DNA of 64,000 nucleotides from Enoplosus armatus (taxonomy: Eukaryota; Chordata; Actinopteri; Centrarchiformes; Enoplosidae): NCBI RefSeq assembly GCF_043641665.1, contig NC_092189.1, positions 13,980,833 through 14,044,832 on the forward strand, read 5' to 3'. Below the pieces are notes generated by a model that ran no database searches, had not been told where the DNA came from, and saw only the letters and a list, made by a program, of their open reading frames with translations. The translations under genes were made by a program, and so were the position numbers. This document shows, piece after piece, positions 55,601 through 64,000 of the stretch. Each line of letters starts with the position of its first letter. Position 1 is the first letter of the stretch.

Positions 55601-57561
55601 CAGCCGCTACCTGTTGGATGGCGTTCCTTTCAGCTGCTGTAACCCCGCCTCCCCTCGCCCCTGCCTGCAGTACCACCTGACGGATAACAGTGCCCACCAC
55701 AACTATGAATTCCAGTCAGAGGAACTCAACCTGCACAGTCGTGGCTGCAGGCAGGCTCTGGTTGACTACTACATGGGCTTGATGAATTCAACTGGTCCCG
55801 GTGTGCTGTCAGTCATCTTGATACAGGTGGGATACATGATGACATAAACAACACTCCAGTTATTCTGTAACTGTGGCAAAATAGAGGAAATACAGTATTT
55901 ATCCAAGGCACAGAGTGTCTATTGGTGTGATTCTGTTTTAACTGAACATTTAAAATGTTGTGATGTTTTCTCCTCTAGGCACCTGTCATGTGAAATTACA
56001 CAAAAATCACACACACACATACAAAAAACACTTAACAATGGAAACACAGACTGCCATGGCAACCGACAGAAAGAAAACCTCACTGACACACATTGATTTC
56101 TGTCTTTTAATCAAACATGCTCTTTCCATCCTTTGCCAAATAACAGTATTGATGGCACATTCTCTTCAAATAACAAACAAGACCTCAGGCTGGAACTGGA
56201 CGCTCATATTCACGTTCAACAGTGCATCATTACACACCGCCTACAGCTCACCAAACAATCTATGCTTTTAAATGCAGCAGCCCAGTATGGTGGTTTTTCT
56301 AGTCCACCATGAGGGGAGGGTAGATGGCTGCCATGTGAGGAGTTAACAAGGCCTCAAGCTGAGCTGCAGACAGCGTCTGATTTTCAAGCAAAAGCCAAAA
56401 CCTGCTTTGAATCATGCAGCCCGAGATCAAACGAAAAAGGGAAGAGGAAGCAGGAGATCAAACTGAGAACATGTTGTACAGCACTGACTGAGTCACAGCT
56501 AATTTATTTTGCTTTATTTGGACAGCAGCGTGAAGTGTAGGGATGTGAGCCCATTTTGTGTAAGGGACTGTATGAAAGTTATTGGGGTGGGGAGGGCAGG
56601 TTGGACCTTTAAAATAGCGAACCCTAACCATAACCTTAACATTTAACCTTAATATTTGATGGAATAAGAATCGTATATCCTTGCAGATTAATCTGTAAGG
56701 GAAGCCTGAAACAGAATATAAATGTGAAGGAAAAAAGTTTAGAAGACCTTCCCCTTCTCAAAAAGAAAAAATACATTAGTGTTTTTAATATTGACCCAAA
56801 CTGACTCTCCACCTCATCTTCATCAAGCCAGTAAAACATAATTATTGATATGATGATGTTCATTTGTCCTCTGCCAAAGTGAATCAGCATCACTATGGAG
56901 TTAGAATCAGGATTAACCTTATTGTCCATTGCAAGCCAATGGATATTTGTCTTTGAAGTGGCTCACACAGTACATGCACAATAGCAACATACACATAGCA
57001 TTAGAAGATGTATATATATATATGTAGAGTTAAGAGCAGTATATGCATCCTTCAAACTTAATTATCAGGTTAATGACGGCTGGATTTAATGACTTTTTGA
57101 CTATATTTGTGGTCACAAGTTGTCAAGACTTTTTAATGATATCATTGTTAATAAATATGTAATATAACATGAAGGAGTGATGTAACAGTTTATGCTTCTC
57201 TTCAAACATCAGTTTTTGTGAGCCATAAAACCATTTCACCATCTCATCTGGTGACAAACACTACACGCTGACACTGATGCAGTTTGTTTTTACAGCATCT
57301 TTATTGCTTCTTTCTGTCCAGATGTCAGTGCTCCTGAGCCTGCGGTACCTGCAGACAGCTGTGGAAGGGGCCATGGCTCTGGAGGACCCAGAGGGCGAGA
57401 GTGAGGGTTACCTCCTGGAGAAGGGTGTGAAGGAAACCTTTGAGGAAGTCAAACTCAATGTCCTCACCATGCTAAAGTTTGCGCAGGTTGACCCCAACGC
57501 CCAAGAGTCCCCTGAGGGTGCAGAAGCAGAGAAGGCTGCTTCCCCTGCTCCTGCCAGCTAG
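52681..57561 (+). CDS. rom1: Rod outer segment membrane protein 1 (peripherin-family tetraspanin), complete, 354 aa
   Basis: ROM1 associates with peripherin-2 at the rims of photoreceptor outer-segment discs. Exons: 52681-52827, 54027-54269, 54887-55074, 55580-55826 and 57322-57561, in phase. The product has four transmembrane segments (about 18-40, 61-79, 95-120, 262-284) and a large second extracellular loop. All seven loop cysteines of the family are present: C149, C164-C165 (CCG), C212-C213 (PFSCC), C221 and C249. Landmarks are [42 protein letters not shown] and [22 protein letters not shown] and QWVS favour ROM1 over PRPH2, as does the absence of the PRPH2 N-glycan sequon (here TDNSA). 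A separate NST sequon lies just before TM4. Synteny with ganab/ints5 (11q12.3) supports rom1. PRPH2 remains a less likely alternative. Confidence 0.88.
55827..57321 (+). other. rom1 intron 4 with a retroelement-tail fragment
   Basis: At 56900-56960, 'gaatcaggattaaccttatt' followed by 'gtccattgcaa' resembles the teleost 'agaatcagctttattggcc' retroelement end. A (TA)n run lies near 57009-57022. No exon is visible. Confidence 0.45.
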
Positions 57562-59939
57562 AGGGAAAATGTATTTAGATATGAGCCCAAGAGGAAGGGA
57601 TGGGGTTGTGTCTTGGTTGTGTGAGTTGGCTGGTGGCGGCTAGAACACCTGGTTTTGACACGTTAGGCTTGATTTACGCTCCACTGATGCAGCAGCCGCA
57701 GCTCCCTCGCACACGGCCAAAACAAGGCAACATATAGGGAATCTTATCAGGCCCTGCACAGACACCAAAACAAACATCTCCTCTGCACAGGACCTTGTGA
57801 ATGTGTAACCATCAGAGAACCTGTTCAGGAGATGTGTAGTACTTTTTGTTGTGACTAGAAGAGAGTACATTCAGTTTAAAGGGATGTAGCGTTCACACAC
57901 ACACACACACACACAGCAGACAAACACATATTTAACACGTTTTGACTTTTCTGCTCAAATTTGGCACAAACGCACATAACGCTGAAGTTCATCCAATGTG
58001 CATTTGTATTATTCATCTCACAGCTGTAGAGTTTGTACTAAACTGCAATGAAATGCTTAGGAACCTGTTAAAATGGCACATGAATTATATATTAAAGGTA
58101 GAAGGTTTTAACTGCTTTGTAGTGTCGGCTTCCTTTTGTACATGTAACACAATAGAGGAGTGAATTCCCTGAATAGAAGTTATCCGAGTTCAGCGAGGGG
58201 AGTTGGATTAAGTGTGTGCGTTTGTGTGTATGTGTGCGTGCGAGTGTGGTGCCCTATATGAAGCTGTCATCTCGTCTATTCTGGCAGCTCTGAAACAATC
58301 TGATAATCCTGGTGTAGTTAATCCCAGAACTGCTGCACAAGCAGTATCAGCACACAGGGACACACTCAGCAGCACACCGATGCAACAACATGTTGGAAGT
58401 TATTTCATACAGCGAAACAGTTTTTAAAATGCTTTTTATTTGCAAAGAATACATCATGGTGATCTGTCCCAGCTACAGGTATATCCAATGTGCTCATTCT
58501 TCTTAAATAAAACTCTATCACAGAATAAACTCAATGAATGTTTTATTTTATTCATAAGAAGCAGATAAATATGATGTCAGCATTGCAGAAAGACATCATG
58601 TCATTCAATTATAAAACACAGAGGTTGTTACAGGAGTGAGATACAGGTTTCAGGCTTAGTCAGGTCTTCTAATATTAATATTATCTATGATAATTCAACG
58701 ATTAATATTACTGCAACACAATGCGAGATAGAAAGTGAGTTACTGTAGTTAGTTTTCTTTAATAATTACAATGAAACAAAATTAATATAAGAATAAAAAT
58801 TTAAAATAATTAAATGAATGAATACACATTGAAAAAAAAGAAAGAAAAAACAAGCTAAATTTACCTGCACTTTTTTATGGTCAGTTCTTACAAATGTCTT
58901 TATTATATTCTTTAGATGTTCCCGGTAATTAAGTGATACATATTGGATCGTTTGTGTTCACAAAGAGGTAACATAGGATTGTACACACACCACATTAATA
59001 ATAATCTACAGAGGTTGATTTGACAACCATGAACACACATCCCAACTAGACTGAGTCTCTACAAAATGACCAACATTGTACAGAAGACACAGAGATGAGT
59101 CCTAAAAATAGTGTTCACTGTGCAGGAAGTGCAGCACCAAAATAAAAGCAGGGCTGCTTGGTTACACTTCCCCCAGTGATTTTGTTGTAGAGACAATGGT
59201 GTAATGCATCATTTATGAATAGGAAAATAGGAACTTTAATTTTAAGCCACCACCAGAGTTCGCTATTGCACAGTGCTTGAATTTGGTTTGAGCATGTTTT
59301 AATGGGGACACTACAGCTCTGACAACTTGACGATAATAACTGCAGTCAAAACCGTCGTCATCTTCACCGGAAACCCTGTAAGTTATTAAGGGAGAAATAA
59401 CTCTGTGGTGACCTCCTCTGTAAAAAATGTAATTCATATATGCAACAACATGCGTTTATATTTATGTTTTGAAATAAATGCAAACGTTTCCGTATCACAA
59501 TTTGCATATACAGCGTGACGTTCATCCCAAATATGTGGGGTATAAAAAATTAGGCCTTTTGTCATAACGAGGCCCAAGATCGTTCATCTCTGCACGCAGA
59601 ACCCACTGCAGTTTTGTCATTTTTTTGTGTTTTCAGTCGTCTGTCAAGAGCTTCGTGTGTGTTAGCCGATGTGTTGAGGGCGTATGAAGATGTCGGCTCA
59701 AAAAAAAAAACGCAACATGTGCGTTTTGAAAATTCCGGTGTGGTTTTGCAATGAAACTAACTGCCACACAGTCAGAGAGAGGAAGAGAGGTGGAGGGAGG
59801 GGAAGGGCCGCAGAAATGTCAAACTACTTCACTTGACGCAACATGGAGTCTCTCTCGTTGATTCATTACTTCCCCAGCGTTGATAATATTTTGTAATTAG
59901 CTGTCTTCTGTAGTGTTTCACAGCTCTCATAGCACAACA
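57562..59939. other. Spacer between rom1 and the CCDC88-like gene
   Basis: This contains the rom1 3' UTR, a (CA)n run at 57893-57915, a plus-strand AATAAA at 58505-58510, and A/T-rich sequence. From about 59600 to 59939 it probably holds the promoter/5' UTR of the next gene. I see no other gene. Confidence 0.5.
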
Positions 59940-62123
59940 ATGGACTGTAACGTTATGGAGATAATAGAGGAATTCATGGAAAGTGCGTTGGCGCAATGGG
60001 TACGTCATTTATCATTTATCACTTTCAGTTAGAGAAAAGGTCATCACTTCTGGAGGCAGATAGAGGAGAATAAAACAGCCGGATTGTGTAGAAACTGTGT
60101 AGAAATGCTCCTTGGGCAGTGACCTGTTCTACAGTAAACCCCACATTATTTCCTGTCACAAATACTTATGACATAGTATCTTTTAGAGCAGTCTGCTCTC
60201 CAGTTCTATTCACTCAAATAAATATAAAAATAGATGAATAAACAGCAACAAAATAGCCTAGATACTGCTTTCTTGCTATTGTGTACAGCAAAACAAACAT
60301 CCCACTTCTCCTTTTGGCAGCTTCCCTTGCCTCTTAATGACCAGCTTTGTTTTTTTTCTCCTGGCCTTGAAACTTCCTTGTCCTTGGGCTGTTACCGAAA
60401 TGAAAATAATACAAAGTTAACAACTGAGTATTCAAGAGAATACCTCTAAAATCTGTTGAGGATTCCTTGCATTTGTAACAGACTGAATTTCCAGCTGGGT
60501 TTTCCACATGGGAAACCAATCAGCCCAAGGGGATTTATTTCCCCCCTTCTGGTCAATGAACAGTGTTTAAGATATGACGGTGATACTGGGCTGAACCTTG
60601 TAGGGATATTCTCTTTATTGTTGCCCTCTTCTAAAACAGGAGTCAGAGGTCAGGCTCAACAGGATGCCTGCAGCTGGCAGAGGTTTGGTATTTGCTCAAG
60701 GGCGCTTATTCACTGACCTGAGAGCTTTCACCCTGCCCCACGTATGTTGAAGGACATCCACTGTAAGCGCTCTGCCACCCTGTTTGTCCTGTCACGCAGG
60801 GTCTCGAGCTGCTCTGCCTCACCTTATCAGCTGAACCAACTCGAGCTTGTTACTCTGTTTACCGACAGTGCAGTTTTTAGAAGGTGCAGGTGGGAATAAA
60901 CCTCATTATATTGCAGTTTGCATTGGCACAGCTCTTCTTAGCAGAGAGAGAGAGAGACCTTGGCTGCGGTCCTGCTTGGCTGCCTGTCACTGTGAAGTGC
61001 ATCCCAGTGTGAGAGCACAGATCCCACCTGTCCAGACAGGTGCACCGACTCAAGTGGCTTCCTGCGAGAAAACGTTTGCACCTCTCCATCTCCCTCTCCC
61101 TCAACCTGCTTTATGCTTCTGTCTCTGTCTTCCTTGTCTTTGTCCACCTCCAGCTACACACTCGTACTTTTCTTCCATACACGCAACATAATCCCTGCCC
61201 GTCTCTCACAGGTTCAGCTGTTTGAGAAGATGGTGGAGAGGGAGGACGGCGTCCCGCTCTACAGCCAGTACATGGAAGTAAACTCAATCCCCCAGAGTGC
61301 CCGGGATCGCTACATGAGGCTGACCAATGGGACTTTCCTCAATGAGGTCATGAGAGTCATGTAAGATTGATCAAGATTTCCTTGCTTCATTGCCTTGCAG
61401 CCTTGCACTGGCTGTACCACTAGACAAGGGAAAATAAGACCTTTTTTGAGGACATTTCCTGGTCCATTTGTAATGTAAGAGGCCCATTTATTAACTTGAA
61501 ATGAAGAATAGAAATAAAACAGTCTAAAGTGCTAATTTTCAGCCATTTGTAGAAAAACTGAATGTAGAAAAAACGACAGCTGCCAAAATTGGCCTTGGCT
61601 GTTATTAATAAGTTAAAAAATGTGGAAATGGGTCCACAACCCATTCTCCAATTAAACTAAAAGGTCCTTTTTTGAGTGAAGAAGCATTATAATAGGTAAG
61701 TATGACTTGCTTTTTAGCCACGCTTGCGACACGCCTCTAAGGATGTCAGTCTGACAGTCAAGACAGGCAAGACAAGATCTTAGTCAGTGTTTGCCGATCA
61801 GCTGATTAATTTGGCCTGACCTAAGCCACGTTATTTCAACAAATAATTGCATGTGGATTCTCACTGCCTGCTTCTCAGGCTCATTAAAATTTTATTCACT
61901 CTGCTTAAATGCACCGTTGCATAAGGATTTCTCATGTGGAGAGACGTGGTGCTGGGCTGTTTTATCAGAGCTGCCGTGAATCCACCGCTGTGTCTTTTTT
62001 TGTGTTCGTCCCAGAGACCCGAACCCCAAGGTGGAGCGGCTGTACGACAGCGAGAGAGATGATCACATGCTGAGAGTCCAGAACTTTTCTATTTTAAATC
62101 GACACCTCAGAGCCTTCTACCAG
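59940..62123 (+). CDS. ccdc88b: CCDC88-family (Girdin/Daple/GIPIE) HOOK-domain protein, first three coding exons; gene continues off window
   Basis: Coding exons: 59940-59999, 61212-61360 and 62015-62123, in phase, giving 106 residues. The N-terminus MDCNVMEIIEEFMESALAQW, the block YMRLTNGTFLNEVMRVIDPNP, and RVQNFSILNRHLRAFYQ match the start of the HOOK (calponin-homology-like) domain of CCDC88A/B/C. There the pattern is short helix, tryptophan, D-G-x-F-L-N-x-V/I-M-x-x-I-x-P, then an L/I-x-x-x-L helix ending F/Y-Y-Q at an exon border. The domain binds dynein light intermediate chain in this family. Human CCDC88B lies in 11q13.1 near the other genes here, so I favour ccdc88b, but the visible part is too short to exclude a or c. 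HOOK1-3 fit less well. The next exon is not found before 64000. Confidence 0.72.
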
Positions 62124-64000
62124 GTAGGGGAGGGTCACGGGGGGGAGGAGGGTGAGATTGAGGTGTTAGATCAGATCATCAGGAGGGAAATCAGCAGCGA
62201 TGGTCTGAGGGTCAACAGAGCATGCACAGGTTTTCTCTTTTATACTTTTATACCACTGAAATCCACTTTGAAATGGATGCAAGCCATTGAATGTATAATG
62301 AACTTTCAGTGTAAGAGTTTGTCCACCACACTGGAAGTTTCTTTTTTTAACTTTTATCTCTATTTAACTGCATTTTTTGTGTGCAGATTACTAATATGTA
62401 GAGCTATTTACAAACTAGCCAAATACTATAATAAGTAAACAAAACTCCACATCCTTCATCTCATCGTCTTCTCCAGGAAAGCTCTGAAAATGTTAATAAG
62501 TGGACCTTGAATGGAGATATATTTTCCAACGTTAAGAATTATCTTTCACACCCAACTAGCCAAGTATAAGAGAATAGAGCTTTTTAGTGTCTTGTAGCTC
62601 ATCGTTTTGGTTTTATAGCTTGTAGCTTTACTGTTTTGGTTCACTCTCAATGCTCTCATCAACTCAGCAGAAAAGCTCTTGATAAACCGACTGTACGCTA
62701 CCTCCACAGCACCAAATGGCACACAATGTTAGCAGTTAGCAGGTGAACAAAGTATGCAGCTGCTGAAGAGAAAGACATTTTTCTCAGGTGTTGGTGGAGA
62801 CAAAAACAGAGCTAAGGGAAGATTGTATAATGGTCTTACATTCATCTGTGTCTGCTGGATGTGTGTTTGCTAACACGTTCACCTGCATCTCTGCTTGTTC
62901 TGCTTCCCCCAAAAAATCAATAAATATTGCTTTATGGAAGCGACATACTAACACTTTAAATCGCATCTTGTAGAGTTGACTAATGTTGTACGAATATGTT
63001 CTGTGTCAAAAAGTAGCCAAATATCATGAGCTCAATGAGATGGCTTTAAACTGTGGTCATTCATTTTTTATTCTTATCCCTCTTAGCCGTTATGAATTAG
63101 CATGTAAACGTTGCCATCAAACATGCGCTTGGCACAAAGACTGGAAACGGGGAAACAGTTAGCTTTGCTCCACCTACCAGCACCTTTAAAGGTCTCTAAT
63201 TAACGCGTTATATATTGTTTTGTTGTTTTATCCTTACAAAAACCAAAGTGTAAAAACTATTTCCTGGAGTCTCTGAAGTGCAACAAATAGCACCTGGTAA
63301 GGTCACGGCCTATCATTTTTACGCTTGAGTTTTAGTAGGGATTAACAACACAAAATGTAATGTGTTAATTGGTGAGCTTTAAATATGCTGGCAGATTTAT
63401 TTTTCAATTTTACTCTGGACAGAGCAGGGATAGCTGTTTCCCCTTTTTTCAGTCTTTATAACAGGGTAATCGGCTGCTAGCTTTAGTACTTGAGAGTGGT
63501 TGCAATTTTCTCACTCTCACGCAAGAAAGCAAATACAGAAAGTGAACTGTTCCTTTGAGCCGTTTATATGGTAGTTTTGTCTCTCTTTAAGTAAAACCTC
63601 AACAAAGATATTTTAATACCATGTCATACTCCGGCATTAATATCTCAGCAGTAAGACAAGTCATTACTCAGAGAGGTAATACCGAGGCAAACCTGTGACA
63701 CAGCTGTAAAGACTACACAATCATACCAAAATGGTTTGAGTCTGGATTGAGCTCCGTCTGATGTGTTTTAGAAAAATGTCTTGGAATAGCCCCATTCACA
63801 GCATTTCTAGCCCAAAAGAGTTCTCAAAAACACTGGAGTAATAGCTTTTTGTGGATGTACTGAAATGACTCCCAGCTCATTATAAATAGAAACGTCTTGT
63901 AAAAACGCCGAAATATCCGTCTGAAACATAACTCAGGGCCACACCAAATGGCGAGGGAGAGGGGGTGATGGAGGAGGGCTGGAGAAGCAGTTGTCTAGCT
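62124..64000 (+). other. CCDC88-like intron with interspersed repeat
   Basis: At about 63240-63560, 'cagtctttataacagggtaa' with 'cggctgctagctttagta' and 'acgcaagaaagcaaataca' is an inverted relative of the repeat at 22862-23010. No further exon could be recognised up to the window end. Confidence 0.5.

Noticed and set aside
55960..56271. 103-codon ORF inside rom1 intron 4
   Set aside because: The rom1 protein joins correctly across this intron without it, and there is no domain or splice-site pair.
52681..57561. Assignment as prph2 rather than rom1
   Set aside because: The overall fold is shared, but [16 protein letters not shown], loss of the PRPH2 sequon and linkage to ganab/ints5 all favour rom1. 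Residual doubt is kept in the confidence.

Overview
This window comes from the nuclear genome of a ray-finned fish, most likely a percomorph (spiny-rayed) teleost. The genes are split into many exons with consensus splice sites. The encoded proteins are vertebrate orthologues with fish-type divergence. Introns and spacers carry short non-autonomous DNA transposons and retroelement tails that are familiar from percomorph genomes.

Layout, left to right. Positions 1-7742 (minus) hold the 5' two-thirds of ganab, the catalytic alpha subunit of ER glucosidase II. Positions 9531-14545 (minus) hold the complete ints5, an Integrator subunit. Positions 18089-19891 (plus) hold a complete PLAAT/HRASLS-family phospholipase/acyltransferase gene. 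Positions 22432-30245 (minus) hold the complete scyl1, a pseudokinase of COPI traffic. Positions 31838-37865 (minus) hold no protein gene; I identify this block as the fish MALAT1 long non-coding RNA, ending in the expression-and-stability triple helix and the tRNA-like mascRNA. Positions 40382-48628 (plus) hold a long His/Ser-rich coiled-coil protein I could not name with certainty (weak TJAP1/Pilt-like pattern). Positions 52681-57561 (plus) hold the complete rom1, a peripherin-family photoreceptor tetraspanin. Positions 59940-62123 (plus) hold the first three coding exons of a CCDC88/HOOK-domain gene (probably ccdc88b), which runs off the right end.

The genes have no common pathway. What links them is synteny: human orthologues of ganab, ints5 and rom1 lie together in 11q12.3, PLAAT3 close by, and CCDC88B, MALAT1 and SCYL1 in 11q13.1. 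The adjacent, same-strand order malat1 then scyl1 matches human and independently supports the lncRNA call.

The most notable content is the malat1 locus. Its 3' module is essentially complete in sequence: two U-rich motifs flank a perfect 14-bp hairpin, an A-rich tract follows, then a 59-nt tRNA-like RNA whose stems carry changes that preserve pairing relative to human. Other points of interest are a conserved 66-nt cassette exon and a NAGNAG acceptor in ganab, a scyl1 exon whose only strong donor lies beyond an in-frame stop, two extra introns in rom1, and a (GT)n tract used as a splice-acceptor tract. All exon coordinates were read by eye from splice sites, frame and family similarity; no database search was run.
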